From positions 62,001 through 126,000 of the forward strand of contig NZ_JBNPXF010000009.1 in the NCBI RefSeq assembly GCF_050433445.1: 64,000 bases of DNA, written 5' to 3'. The stretch comes from Kroppenstedtia sanguinis. GTDB lineage: Bacteria > Bacillota > Bacilli > Thermoactinomycetales > DSM-45169. Positions within the stretch are counted from its first letter, which is position 1. Each line of letters opens with the position of its first letter. Of this stretch, positions 8,521 to 17,274 are shown one piece after another. The notes beneath the pieces are model-generated. The model worked only from the letters and a program-made list of their open reading frames with translations, was not told the origin of the DNA and did not search any database. Made by a program: the position numbers and the translations under genes.

Positions 8521-9482
8521 TAGGCTTTGCGGTATTTCCAGACTCCCTCTTCCTTTTCTCGGACCAACTTCCCATGGAGACGAAGATACTCCAGATGAGC
8601 CAGGGTTTCGGAGAGGGCGAACCGCAGGTTATGAATAGATAAGTTCGTGCCAAAAGTTCGAAAGCAGACCTCCACTGCGGTCACACTGGCAACCGCCGCC
8701 CAACCCGCCATCTCTTCCAGGCGCTCCCGGTGATGCTCCCGCAATTCCTCAATTCGTCCGTGATAGTTTTCAAAGACAGAGCCATGAGCTGGGAAGACTC
8801 TCTTCACCGGCAGAGTATCCATTTGGTCCAGGGTGGCCAGATAAGTGCCCAGAGGATCCGGATCACATCCTGGCCACAGACTGATGTTGGGAGTGATCCG
8901 AGGCAAGAGAACATCGCCTCCGATCAGCCAGCCCCGCTCTTCATCATGAAAGCTGAGATGCCCGTCGGCATGCCCCGGAGTATGCAAAATCCGATACTCC
9001 CGGTCACCCAGACGAATGGCTTCTCCCGCTTTGATAAACTCCGGTTCAGGATGAGGAACCACCCACTTTTGGAAGCTACGCAGATGGGGAGGGATCTTTT
9101 CCCTCCATTCCGCATCTAAGCCGTGTTCGCCATAAAAACGGGCCATCGCTTCCGGCTGTTCAGAAGATTTGCTGAAAAAGAGTTGGGCCTGCTCAAAATC
9201 GGTCTGGGAGATCTTGACTGGCGCTCCCGTCTTTTCCTGCATCCAGCCAGCTAATCCGTAGTGATCCGGATGGTAATGGGTCAGCACGATTTGCTCTACA
9301 TCTTTCCACTCGAAACTGATGGACCGCCTCGCCCCTTCCCAGGCCTCCAGATCCTCATCATAGTGAAGGCCCGCGTCGATCACCGTATACCCGTTAGACC
9401 CTTTGATCACATACGACTTGATAATTTTAAGGGCAAAAGGCAACGGAAGGGGGACTTCCCAGACATCCTCCCAGCGATTCAT
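8520..9482 (-). CDS. MBL-fold metallo-hydrolase
   Basis: 320 residues. The zinc-binding signature THYHPDHYG is followed by HTPGHADGH, GGDVLL and a late PAHGSVF, the full set of a two-metal metallo-beta-lactamase fold hydrolase of the glyoxalase II-like group. A C-terminal helical extension of about 90 residues (winged-helix-like, ending KEEGVWKYRK) is typical of this cytosolic subgroup. It starts 4 bp inside the yutF stop (ATGA overlap), so the two are coupled. The substrate is unknown. Confidence 0.85.
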   Translation of the reverse strand: MNRWEDVWEVPLPLPFALKIIKSYVIKGSNGYTVIDAGLHYDEDLEAWEGARRSISFEWKDVEQIVLTHYHPDHYGLAGWMQEKTGAPVKISQTDFEQAQLFFSKSSEQPEAMARFYGEHGLDAEWREKIPPHLRSFQKWVVPHPEPEFIKAGEAIRLGDREYRILHTPGHADGHLSFHDEERGWLIGGDVLLPRITPNISLWPGCDPDPLGTYLATLDQMDTLPVKRVFPAHGSVFENYHGRIEELREHHRERLEEMAGWAAVASVTAVEVCFRTFGTNLSIHNLRFALSETLAHLEYLRLHGKLVREKEEGVWKYRKA

Positions 9483-10258
9483 AGTACCCCTCCTCTACTG
9501 AAATCCCACTCTGTCAAATCCTGCACTGTGTATGTCGCCTGGATGGAACTTCTCCGATACTCCTCCGCCGTGGTCACCCCTGTGTATACCAATAAAGTGT
9601 CGATCCCCCCGTTGATTCCCGCCTGTATATCTGTCAGTAGGTTGTCCCCCACGATCAGGGTTTCATCCCGCCGCAGACCCGAGCGCTCCAGGGCATAGTC
9701 CAAAATGGGCCGCTCCGGCTTCCCGATGAAAGTGGGTTTCACACCTGTGGCAGCCGCCACAGCTGCACACAAGGATCCGTTTCCTGGCATCAGACCTTCT
9801 TCCGTAGGGAGAACCCGGTCACCATTCGTTCCATAGAATCGAGCCCCACCCCGGATGGCCAAGGTGGCTGATTTCAGCTTATCATAGTTGAATTCCGGAT
9901 CGATGCCGATCACCACGGCCTCTGGATTCTTCTCCTGCAAGGGGAAGCCCGCTTCCCGGAGTGCATGCTTCAGCCCTTCTCCACCGAAAGCCATGACAGC
10001 CGGGATGCCTAGCTCCTTTTTTAGATGAGCTGCCGTCGCCTGAGCGGAAGTGACCACCTGCTTCGATTCTGCTGGATAACCGAAGCCCCGCAATTTTGCT
10101 GCGGTCTGCTCGGGACGACGGGCGGAATTGTTGGTCAGATAAACATAGGGCAACCCCTGCCTCTCCAATTGCTGCACAAAGGAGAGTCCGCCTGGTATCA
10201 CTTGGTCACCCCTAAACAGGGTCCCATCGAGATCGATCAGATAACCCCGGTACCCCAT
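9479..10258 (-). CDS. yutF: NagD-like HAD-superfamily phosphatase YutF
   Basis: 259 residues with motif I LIDLDGTLF (nucleophile and acid Asp), motif II YLTNNSA, a C2 cap and motif IV VGDNLLTDI. This is the TIGR01457/YutF group of p-nitrophenyl-phosphatase-like HAD enzymes that act on small sugar or nucleotide phosphates. The ATG lies immediately after the methyltransferase stop with GGAAGG upstream. The gene is in a coupled chain of methyltransferase, yutF and MBL hydrolase. Confidence 0.88.
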   Translation of the reverse strand: MGYRGYLIDLDGTLFRGDQVIPGGLSFVQQLERQGLPYVYLTNNSARRPEQTAAKLRGFGYPAESKQVVTSAQATAAHLKKELGIPAVMAFGGEGLKHALREAGFPLQEKNPEAVVIGIDPEFNYDKLKSATLAIRGGARFYGTNGDRVLPTEEGLMPGNGSLCAAVAAATGVKPTFIGKPERPILDYALERSGLRRDETLIVGDNLLTDIQAGINGGIDTLLVYTGVTTAEEYRRSSIQATYTVQDLTEWDFSRGGVL

Positions 10259-10987
10259 TCAGCCTTCCACCCTTCCGGTGATAATCATCCGGGGGCTGTC
10301 TTCGGAATACAAGGTTCCATCAAAATCTCCCCAGACCTGATCCACAGTGAGACCTGCCGCTTCCATCATCCTCATCATCTGCTTTCGATCGTACATTTTG
10401 ACCCGTTCCTGGTAGTGACGTTCCCCCAGATGATCGGTCACAGTAATTTTCTTGCGGACAAAGCTCCCGTCAATCCAACGCTCTTCCCGAATGCGGGTTC
10501 CTTCCTGCTCCCGTTCACTTCGGGGGACCAGACCGCGCTCTACTGCTCTCCGATTGAGAAAATCCACCAAAAAACCTCCGCCCTGTCGGGTAACCCGGGC
10601 AATCTCCGACAGTACTTTCACATTTTCATCATCCTCGGCGAAATAACCAAAAGAGGTGAACAGATTGAGCACCGCATCGAAGCTTCCCTCCTTAAAAGGG
10701 AGATCTCTCATATCCCCTTGCACATACACGATCTCCCGTTCCTGGGAGGTCTCCCTTGCCACCTGAAGGAGCACAGAGGAGAGATCGATGCCAGTCACCT
10801 GCATCCCTAAATCATCTAAAGCAATGGAATGACGCCCCGTTCCGCAGCACAAGTCCAGTACGGACTCGCCTTCCTTCAGATCCAACCACCCCGCTGCTGC
10901 CTGCACTTCCCGACCTGCACTGGCCTGATTGCGATGACGGTAGACCAAAAGATAATCCTCTCCGAAACTTTCCTCATACCACGGCAT
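10259..10987 (-). CDS. Class I SAM-dependent methyltransferase
   Basis: SAM-binding motif VLDLCCGTGRHSIAL, acidic loop VTGIDLS, and a post-motif region ending PRMIITGRVEG. The N-terminus WYEESFGEDYLLVYRHRN is typical of a Bacillales methyltransferase group of unknown substrate. The reading frame extends to 11038, but the ATG at 10987 has AGGGGGA 8 bp upstream and starts at the conserved region. It is adjacent to and probably cotranscribed with yutF. Confidence 0.82.
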   Translation of the reverse strand: MPWYEESFGEDYLLVYRHRNQASAGREVQAAAGWLDLKEGESVLDLCCGTGRHSIALDDLGMQVTGIDLSSVLLQVARETSQEREIVYVQGDMRDLPFKEGSFDAVLNLFTSFGYFAEDDENVKVLSEIARVTRQGGGFLVDFLNRRAVERGLVPRSEREQEGTRIREERWIDGSFVRKKITVTDHLGERHYQERVKMYDRKQMMRMMEAAGLTVDQVWGDFDGTLYSEDSPRMIITGRVEG

Positions 10988-11064
10988 AAATCGATCCCCC
11001 TGCCTTTTCATTAAAGGAAGGACACCCCCATTCGTCATATGGATGGTTGTTCTCGTCCCCCATT

Positions 11065-11628
11065 TCAGTCCCGCACCGAGGATACCACTTTGCGTATGAT
11101 GGCATCGGTCCCTTCCAGTTCAGATTCCCAGTCGGAGAGCAACGGGAAATCCCAACCGAAGCTTTTGGCATTAAAACCGACGATGTGCCAAGTACCGAGC
11201 CAGACGGTCCTCAGGTGAAGAGCAGCCACCAAGGTGTCACTCACTTTGGTTCCCGACACCTTCAGATAATCGGGTACCCACTTCAGGATCTCCCCGGACA
11301 ACTCATGCAAGCGGCAAACAGGAGCCAGTAACCATTCCCCTTCGACGGTACTTCCGCGCCGAACCATCTCCTCCACCGCCTGAATATCCCCATCCACTAA
11401 TGCCTTCCCTTCTTCCCGCCAATGCCGGAGGCGCTTTAAATCATGAGACAGATCCCGCCCCTCCATCCTCCCCGTGGTTTCCACCTGTTCCGAAACCGTC
11501 ATCTCCAACAGAGAAATCGCCATCATCAGTGAAGCGGCTAAACTGCTTCCGGCAGCAGGACTGGGGAGCTTGCGCTCTGCCATCTCATCGGCAAAAACAG
11601 ACAGGGGAAGATTCACATATTTATCCAC
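11065..11628 (-). CDS. Cyclodeaminase/cyclohydrolase (FTCD_C-fold) family protein
   Basis: About 187 residues, all-helical, with the N-terminal signature LPSPAAGSSLAAS that corresponds to the PTPGGGS-type motif of formiminotetrahydrofolate cyclodeaminase and methenyl-THF cyclohydrolase (FchA). The rest is rather diverged, so folate activity is only suggested by family. The GTG at 11628 is chosen because AGGAG is 8 bp upstream. It overlaps the yutE stop by 8 bp, a coupled pair. Confidence 0.65.
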   Translation of the reverse strand: MDKYVNLPLSVFADEMAERKLPSPAAGSSLAASLMMAISLLEMTVSEQVETTGRMEGRDLSHDLKRLRHWREEGKALVDGDIQAVEEMVRRGSTVEGEWLLAPVCRLHELSGEILKWVPDYLKVSGTKVSDTLVAALHLRTVWLGTWHIVGFNAKSFGWDFPLLSDWESELEGTDAIIRKVVSSVRD

Positions 11629-12088
11629 TGTGACGGCTCCTGGACGCAGATGTCTTGGCACTTCCCAATTCTTGATCTAGATATTTGCGAACCCAACTGA
11701 TATAGGAGGCCAACACCGACGTGTCCGACAATTCTCGGAGCAATTCCTTCGGGGTCACCTCATCGTATCGACGGACCAATCGCTCCCGCAACCGGACCAA
11801 TTGCTTCAGACGGGAAACCGCCTCCGTTGGAACCACCCGTTCATCTTCCAAAATATCTACAATGTCCAAGTATCCTCCCGGATCCCGCATAATAAATCCG
11901 TCAATCAGAGTGCTACCCACGTCGATCACACACTCCACCCCGATATGTAAAGCACGGGCTGCTGCAAATAGAAGCACCGGATCCTCCTTTTGTTCCAGGG
12001 CTTCCCGGGAACTTTGAATGACACCTACACACTGTTCTAAGTATAACAGCTGAGATTCGATCCGATCTGTATCCACATCGTAAATCAT
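11621..12088 (-). CDS. yutE: DUF86 / HepT-like protein YutE
   Basis: 155 residues of the DUF86 family, the fold of HepT toxins. HepT RNases carry R-x4-H-x-Y; here the equivalent stretch RERLVRRY has Arg in place of the His. No MntA-type nucleotidyltransferase antitoxin gene is adjacent, so a toxin role is unlikely (inference). Position and length agree with Bacillus YutE. The ATG has AAAGGG 7 bp upstream and the gene couples to the cyclodeaminase-like gene. Confidence 0.75.
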   Translation of the reverse strand: MIYDVDTDRIESQLLYLEQCVGVIQSSREALEQKEDPVLLFAAARALHIGVECVIDVGSTLIDGFIMRDPGGYLDIVDILEDERVVPTEAVSRLKQLVRLRERLVRRYDEVTPKELLRELSDTSVLASYISWVRKYLDQELGSAKTSASRSRHSG

Positions 12089-12387
12089 GATGACACCCTT
12101 TCCATTCCTAATTCCATCTCGTCCCTATTATACAGCAGGATCCCCTTGCAAAGAAAACCCACGCGGTCCCAGCCCTATTAGAGGTTGGAGAGACCGTGTT
12201 CAGCGACACTTGGCTACTCTCCCGGAGTACAAGTATCATTAAGTTCCTTCGTACTCATCCCACGATGGCCACACAAGACTCCTTTCCCTCACCTTTTTCC
12301 TGGTTCACACTCTTCCTTCATACATATTTCCCACCGTATATCACAGCATAACAGAGAAACCACCTTGAATGGAAAGGATGGGTCGAG
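12089..12387. other. Intergenic region between divergent yutE and coat-type genes
   Basis: No gene is seen. It contains an imperfect hairpin near 12163-12206. About 12215-12260 weakly recalls the complement of the 3' half of a 5S rRNA gene (CTACTCTCCC followed by ACAAGTATCAT), too short and diverged to call. Promoters for both flanking genes must lie here, but I cannot place them. Confidence 0.3.
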
Positions 12388-12618
12388 ATGCCATTGACCA
12401 CCAAAGATCTGAACTATTTAAAGGATGAATTATCCTGGGAGCTGTTGGCATTCAAAAAGTGCCACCACTATGCCCAAGAGTGCCAGGATCCGCAAATCAA
12501 ATCCCAAATCGAACTGATCGGACAGAAACATCAGCAACATTATGAGCAACTGCTTCAATATCTGAACAGCAACTCCACTGGCGGCGGACAACAACAGAAC
12601 CAATCCATGAATCAGTAA
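12388..12618 (+). CDS. Small helical spore-coat-type (CotF-associated) protein
   Basis: 76 residues: a helical body (LTTKDLNYLKDELSWELLA..., KKCHHYAQE) with a Gln/Asn/Gly-rich tail. This pattern matches the short ferritin-like partners found beside CotF-type coat proteins in Bacillales. It is followed 13 bp later by the CotF-like gene and probably shares a sporulation-specific transcript. I do not recognise a promoter. Confidence 0.6.
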   Translation: MPLTTKDLNYLKDELSWELLAFKKCHHYAQECQDPQIKSQIELIGQKHQQHYEQLLQYLNSNSTGGGQQQNQSMNQ

Positions 12619-12631
12619 GGAGGAATCACCG

Positions 12632-12955
12632 ATGCAAACCCAACAACAGACCGGTCAAACTCAACTCCCACAGATGAAGGGACCGGAAATGAGTGACCGG
12701 GATCGTATCAACGACATTTTAGCCATGGAAAAATATATGTCTGACGCCTACGGCGTTGCAGTCAACGAAGCGAGCAACGACGCCCTTTATCAGACGCAGA
12801 TGAGCATCCTGACTGATATTCATCAATGCCAACGGGATGTATTCAACCTGATGCACAGCAAGGGATGGTACCAGACGGATCAGGCCAACGCCCAATACGT
12901 CACCCAAGCCGCTCAAAAGTTCACCAACTACCAAACTCAGTTCCCGTATCAGTAA
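12632..12955 (+). CDS. CotF-family spore coat protein
   Basis: 107 residues with the coat F pattern: a Gln-rich lead, then SDRDRINDILAMEKYM, the YGVAVNEASN segment and a Gln/Tyr-rich tail with YVTQAAQKF. CotF proteins are structural coat components with a ferritin-like helical fold. AAGGAGG precedes the ATG. The hairpin at 12971 ends the two-gene unit. Confidence 0.8.
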   Translation: MQTQQQTGQTQLPQMKGPEMSDRDRINDILAMEKYMSDAYGVAVNEASNDALYQTQMSILTDIHQCQRDVFNLMHSKGWYQTDQANAQYVTQAAQKFTNYQTQFPYQ

Positions 12956-12970
12956 AAGACATGGTGAGAT

Positions 12971-13001
12971 CACCGGCCGTTGCTTCCGGCCGGTGGATTT
13001 T
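12971..13001 (+). terminator. Terminator after the CotF-type pair
   Basis: A perfect 9-bp GC stem, CACCGGCCG / CGGCCGGTG, followed by ATTTTC. Confidence 0.75.
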
Positions 13002-13099
13002 CATGGGAATATCCAAGAGTGGAGAGTGGACAAGATCGGGTTCGACCACATTCCTACAAGTGCTCTCAGGCACTTTCCCTAAACATCCTTCCGTATGAC

Positions 13100-13214
13100 T
13101 TCAGCTGGATTAGATGTTATCCTGTATCCAAGGCTTCATCCCATCGAGAATAGGTCACTTTGGCAGTACACGACTCCCTTCCGCCGCCTATTTTCGGGTT
13201 AATCCGCTCCACTT
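13100..13214 (-). repeat. Degenerate MITE-like repeat relic (copy N)
   Basis: The clearest part is GGCAGTACACGACTCCCTT and the following CCGCC..TATTTTC.GGTTAAT, matching the left end of the long form in reverse orientation. The outer TCAACAGCCC has decayed. The remaining region, 13215-13484, holds no gene that I can support. Confidence 0.55.
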
Positions 13215-13484
13215 TTAAATCTTTTTTGCAAATGCAAAAGGGATTTCCAATCGGGACTTCTCATCTGAATCCGTCATCCGATTTTTTACAACCCCTATTT
13301 TCTTTTGAATCTACTGGGAGGTCATCAATCACCATGTTTATTCGGAGCATGAACCGGGAAAATTTTTCCCCTCCGAATTCTCTCTGAAACCTCCCCCTTT
13401 TCTCTTTCGTTGTCTAAGTAGGACACTTTTTAAGCTTATTTTTGAAAACTTAGATCGTCCTTCCAGACGATTACAGGAGGTTTT

Positions 13485-14570
13485 ATGTCAGCTTCAAACC
13501 AAGAGGCCATCAAGCCCTCCGCAACGAAAAAACAAAGGGATTATTATTTTGATAACGTGAAATTTGTATTGGCCATGTTAGTGGTGATTGGCCACACCTA
13601 CCGCCCCCTGATCGATGAAAGTCCGATTATAAAGGCGGTTTATCTGGCTATCTATAGTTTTCACATGCCTCTCTTTATCCTGATCTCCGGCTATTTCGCC
13701 AAAGGATTTAGCCGAGAGGGGCAAAACAAAAAATTGATCTCCTCTGTTCTAATCCCTTATCTCATTTTCCAAGTTCTATACTCTATATACGATTATTTTA
13801 TCTACGGGAGGGACTCCCTGGAGATCTCCATTTTGGAACCTTATTGGGCGATGTGGTTCCTGTTCAGCCTGTTTTTATGGCGGTTGATGATGCTCCCCTT
13901 GTTTGTCAATCTGAAATATCCACTGGTCACCGCCTCGATCTTAGCTATCGCAGTCGGATATGTTGACGAAGCCGACGGCTTTTTAAGCCTTTCCCGAACT
14001 ATTGCCTTTTTCCCGTTTTTCCTGTTCGGTTACTATTTGCAAAGGCATCATTTCGAGGTGTTATTCGCCCCCTGGAAGCGGGTGGTCGGATGGGTGGGAT
14101 GTATTTTACTCGTACCACTGATGTACTGGCTGGAGTTTCTCTCTCCCTTTGACCTCTCTTTTCGTAGGTGGATGTATTTCGCCGATCCTTATGAAAGCCT
14201 CGGACATGCGGAATGGTCTGCCGGTTTGATCCGGGTGGGTTTCATCCTATTGACGCTGATCGTATCCGCCTTGGTGTTGGCAGTCATTCCACAGAGAAAA
14301 ACATGGTTCAGTGCCATGGGAAGCCGCTCTCTGTCCGTATACCTGCTACACGGAGTTTTCATCAAATACTATGACGCCGTGAATGTGGATGACAAATACC
14401 CCGGACCCACCCTGTATATTTTGGCCACACTGGGGGCCATCGCCCTCACCTTTCTTTTGTCCTCCGCCTGGGTCACCCGCGTCCTTCGTCCTCTGCTGCA
14501 ACCTCAGCTGAGATGGATATTTCGCACCTCTTCCCCACAGGAACAACAAAAATTGAATAAGGCCTACTGA
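13485..14570 (+). CDS. Acyltransferase-3 family membrane protein
   Basis: 361 residues with about ten membrane segments. The N-terminal YYFDNVKFVLAMLVVIGHTYRP carries the conserved Arg/His-type motif of the acyltransferase-3 family (OatA, OpgC and fucose-acetylase relatives), and SFHMPLFILISGYFAKGF is the second signature. It probably O-acylates a cell-envelope glycan. AGGAGG lies just before the ATG. The gene has its own terminator. Confidence 0.82.
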   Translation: MSASNQEAIKPSATKKQRDYYFDNVKFVLAMLVVIGHTYRPLIDESPIIKAVYLAIYSFHMPLFILISGYFAKGFSREGQNKKLISSVLIPYLIFQVLYSIYDYFIYGRDSLEISILEPYWAMWFLFSLFLWRLMMLPLFVNLKYPLVTASILAIAVGYVDEADGFLSLSRTIAFFPFFLFGYYLQRHHFEVLFAPWKRVVGWVGCILLVPLMYWLEFLSPFDLSFRRWMYFADPYESLGHAEWSAGLIRVGFILLTLIVSALVLAVIPQRKTWFSAMGSRSLSVYLLHGVFIKYYDAVNVDDKYPGPTLYILATLGAIALTFLLSSAWVTRVLRPLLQPQLRWIFRTSSPQEQQKLNKAY

Positions 14571-14592
14571 CCCGAGTCCGGGTCTTTTTTTT
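14569..14592 (+). terminator. Terminator after the acyltransferase gene
   Basis: Stem GACCCG / CGGGTC, then eight T. The stem begins within the last codons. Confidence 0.85.
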
Positions 14593-14742
14593 GTGATTCC
14601 TCTGCGATTCCCCAAGGAGTCCTCACCCTTGTCAACTGAGCACTTTGTTTGTCACAGACTGACATCCTTTGTCGGGAGAGAAGGATTCCCCATTAAATCA
14701 AAGAAAAAGGGTTATAAATACAGATTTTTGGGAGGTTTTCGT

Positions 14743-15381
14743 ATGTCGGACGAAGCGCGCATATCTACGCGGGAGGCCGCCGAACGCCTCCACGTTCATG
14801 CACGTACGGTTAGAAAATGGATTGACGCATTTGAGGAATACATCGCTCCCGAAGTGAATGATCGTGGACACTATATGCTGGATGAGGAGGGGTACCACCG
14901 ATTGTCCGATATCCAACAACGACTGCAAGAAACCAACAAATCCATGCGCCAGATTCGCCAGGACCTGATCAGAGAGGGAAAATGGGAGATGGAGCTGGAT
15001 GAACCTGCTTCCCCCGCCCCGGAACCCCCTAGGATTCCCTTTGGAAATGAGATTCCGGTTCACCGTCTGATCGGAAGCCTGGATGAAATCGGGGAAATGA
15101 TGGAGACAGTATTCAGCCGACTGGATCAGTTAGAAGATCATGTGTTTACGATGTTCGATATGATGGAAGAGATGGAAAACAAAGTACTCGCTTCCCAACA
15201 TCACATGTTGCCTATGAACACAGTTCAGCACATGATGGATGAAATCGGGAAGAAGCAGGAGCAACTCAAAGTGGAATTGCGAAATGCCACCTTTCCTCAG
15301 CGGTTGGCTTCCGCCACCAGCGAGACTCAACAGCTGACGCCGCGCAGGCAACGGCGAACCCGTTTTCTCGGTATTTTCTAG
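14743..15381 (+). CDS. MerR-type HTH plus coiled-coil protein, RacA-like
   Basis: 212 residues. Residues 5-75 form a MerR-like helix-turn-helix (STREAAERLHVHARTVRKWI, then GHYMLDEEGYHRL). A Pro-rich linker and Met/Glu-rich helices follow, which could form a coiled coil, and the tail is basic (RRQRRTRFLGIF). This resembles RacA, which anchors the chromosome at the pole during sporulation, but a plain MerR-type regulator is possible. The ATG at 14743 has GGGAGG 7 bp upstream; the longer upstream frame is not needed. Confidence 0.65.
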   Translation: MSDEARISTREAAERLHVHARTVRKWIDAFEEYIAPEVNDRGHYMLDEEGYHRLSDIQQRLQETNKSMRQIRQDLIREGKWEMELDEPASPAPEPPRIPFGNEIPVHRLIGSLDEIGEMMETVFSRLDQLEDHVFTMFDMMEEMENKVLASQHHMLPMNTVQHMMDEIGKKQEQLKVELRNATFPQRLASATSETQQLTPRRQRRTRFLGIF

Positions 15382-15427
15382 TGCCCCTTAAGACAACTTT
15401 GATCTTGTTTTTCAGCAAGGCGGAGGC

Positions 15428-15502
15428 AGGATGGTGGGGCGGCTCCGATCTCTTGCAAAGAGCGCAAAGGCGAATCAAATCCCCACCATCCTTACCTTTC
15501 TG
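15428..15502 (+). repeat. Core-hairpin relic of the short repeat (copy O)
   Basis: GGATGGTGGGGCGGCTCCGA...CTCTTGCAAAGAGCGCAAAGG, then CCCCACCATCC, is the central inverted repeat of the short form without its termini. Confidence 0.5.
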
Positions 15503-15675
15503 TGATTTTCTACACAATGTTCTCTGAGGGGGCACTAGAAGCCTTGTCCTCCCCCTCGGCCCTTGCCTACTGAAAAATAAGATCCAGGTTTCCTGAAAGG
15601 ACAATCAAACCAGGGATCAGGTGGGGGTCCGAATACTCCAGTTTCCGTTATAATAGGGGAAAAAGGAGACATTCC

Positions 15676-15948
15676 ATGCTCAAAGACGAACTCTACATCC
15701 TTTACGACGAAAGTGAAACCACCCAAACGCGTTATATCAGTTTTGCAGGAGAATCCCACCGCTTCGACCTCGGAATCACCGTTACCGACCGTTTCTACGG
15801 AAAACTGTTAGTATTCAACATTCAATCCAACCGCTACGCCCTGATCGGTGAAGATGACCTGGAAGAACCCGGTTATCTCGAACATGTCTACGGGATCACT
15901 GAGGATGAAGCGACAGAACTGAGGGATTTTCTTCACACACTTTTCTAA
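15676..15948 (+). CDS. DUF3055 family protein
   Basis: 90 residues, closely matching the small Firmicute family DUF3055: LYDESETTQTRYISF, RFDLGITVTDRFYGK and IGEDDLEEPGYLEHVY are its hallmarks. The function is unknown. Length is normal for the family. AAGGAG precedes the ATG by 7 bp. The next small gene follows on the same strand. Confidence 0.85.
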   Translation: MLKDELYILYDESETTQTRYISFAGESHRFDLGITVTDRFYGKLLVFNIQSNRYALIGEDDLEEPGYLEHVYGITEDEATELRDFLHTLF

Positions 15949-16005
15949 AAAGGGTTCGCATACCCCGCCACCTTCCTGGGCAAGCTAGACTCGGAGGTGG
16001 TTATT

Positions 16006-16278
16006 TTGATTCGTCGACGAAACACTCCTTTTCAAGATGTGAAAACCGTGGAGTCCCTCCGCAACGAATATATCCCAGAGGAGTTCCCCGAAGGTTCCTA
16101 CGGAGCCGCCACCGATGAGGAGATTCTTGGCAAAACTTCTCCCTGGCGTGCCTCCCAACACGCATCTCCTCAGTTCACCTATGAGATGCGGGAACTTCAC
16201 GAAGGCATCCCCAGGCAAGTACCGGGAAGCCATCCCACCCACGACGATCCCGAAAGAGATACAGAAATGGAGACCTAG
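16006..16278 (+). CDS. Conserved small cytosolic protein, function unknown
   Basis: About 90 residues, polar, with IRRRNTPFQDVKTVESLRNEYIPEEFPEGSYG at the start and many Pro, Glu and His. No signal peptide or membrane segment. The TTG at 16006 is preferred because GGAGG lies 8 bp upstream; a GTG at 15997 overlaps that ribosome site. It resembles unnamed small proteins of Bacillales, and I assign no function. Confidence 0.65.
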   Translation: MIRRRNTPFQDVKTVESLRNEYIPEEFPEGSYGAATDEEILGKTSPWRASQHASPQFTYEMRELHEGIPRQVPGSHPTHDDPERDTEMET

Positions 16279-16295
16279 AAAAGGAATCCCCCCGC

Positions 16296-16334
16296 AAAGC
16301 GTGGAGAAAAATGGTTTTTTCTCCACGCTTTTTT
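16296..16334 (+). terminator. Terminator after the small protein gene
   Basis: A 15-bp stem, AAAGCGTGGAGAAAA / TTTTCTCCACGCTTT, ending in T. Confidence 0.9.
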
Positions 16335-16383
16335 GTACAGTCACTGAACAGATCAATCGACTCTCTTTTCAGTCTAACCCATG

Positions 16384-16417
16384 TAAAAAGCCAACACCGC
16401 TATGGCGTTGGCTTTTA
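16384..16417 (-). terminator. Terminator of yutD
   Basis: The stem AAAAGCCAAC / GTTGGCTTTT lies directly after the yutD stop on the minus strand. Confidence 0.85.
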
Positions 16418-16753
16418 TCACGAGCGGGTAATTCGACGCTCCCTCTGTCTTCCCCTTCGCCCAGGATGGGGTTTCATGGGATCACGGCGAAGAACAAAAT
16501 AGGCACAACCAAAATTGCAAAACTCGTGGATATATTCTTCCACATGAGCAATCCGGGTTTCTCGAGTCGCACGGGGATGCTGGTCGGAGAAAAATCCCTT
16601 CAGCCTCAGTTGTCCATATCCCCAATCGCCTACGATGTAATCGTACTTGTCGAGAACCTCACTGTATCTTTTGCCAAAGGCATCGGAGTTCCAGCCGTTT
16701 TTATGATTGAGGATCACTTCATATGAAATCCCCTTGATCTCTATCTTTTCCAT
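16418..16753 (-). CDS. yutD: YutD family protein (DUF1027)
   Basis: 111 residues. The central WNSDAFGKRYSEVLDKYDYIVGDWGYGQLRLKGFF is the diagnostic YutD/DUF1027 core, followed by a region with C-N-F-G-C-A-Y-F and a basic tail. The molecular role is unknown; it is widely conserved in Firmicutes next to lipA and yutC/E genes, as here. GAGGGG lies 6 bp before the ATG. Confidence 0.9.
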   Translation of the reverse strand: MEKIEIKGISYEVILNHKNGWNSDAFGKRYSEVLDKYDYIVGDWGYGQLRLKGFFSDQHPRATRETRIAHVEEYIHEFCNFGCAYFVLRRDPMKPHPGRRGRQRERRITRS

Positions 16754-16786
16754 TTGTAGCCCCTCGGATCTTTTTCTTCTTTCGGT

Positions 16787-17128
16787 CAGGGCTGTTGATT
16801 AACCAGAAAATGGGCAGCGGAAGGGAGTCGTGTGCTGCCAAAGCGACCTTTGCGCCATGGGCACTACAATTTGAAGTTAAGGATGCGCCACAGGCACTAC
16901 AATCTCGATGGGCTGAAGCCCTGGAATAAAGGTAGCCATCCTACCCAGCGGAGAATCTGGAGGGAGGGCGTTTAGGGGCAACCTCTTCCCTGTGTTGCTT
17001 CCGTAAGGCTTTGCCCCTGCCCGATGGTCAGATTTGGAGCGGCCAGTTTTCACTTCCTTGCTGGATGGCGACGGTCGCGTGGGTGAACGCGATCTCCCCA
17101 CCCAAAATATGGCTAATCAACACGCCTG
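16787..17128 (+). repeat. MITE-like repeat, long form (copy C)
   Basis: Left end CAGGGCTGTTGATTAACCAG, right end complementary to CAGGCGTGTTGATTAGCCAT. It is 342 bp with about one and a half of the 49-bp modules. It sits between divergent yutD and the YutC-like lipoprotein gene, so it separates their promoters. No clear target duplication. Confidence 0.75.
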
Positions 17129-17274
17129 ATGTTACCACAAACACTCTCCTTCCCCTTTCATCCTTCACCTTCGGGAAATCAAGCACAAAAACCTTCATTT
17201 TCCAAAAGAAACCGATCCTTTTGCCACGGGTATCCCCATGTAGTGCGGGTATCCTAAACGCAGGAGGTGAACTG

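Noticed and set aside
12180..12290. Possible 5S rRNA remnant on the minus strand
   Set aside because: Only CTACTCTCCC and a few following bases resemble the complement of a 5S gene. The length and pairing do not fit, and no 16S or 23S is near.
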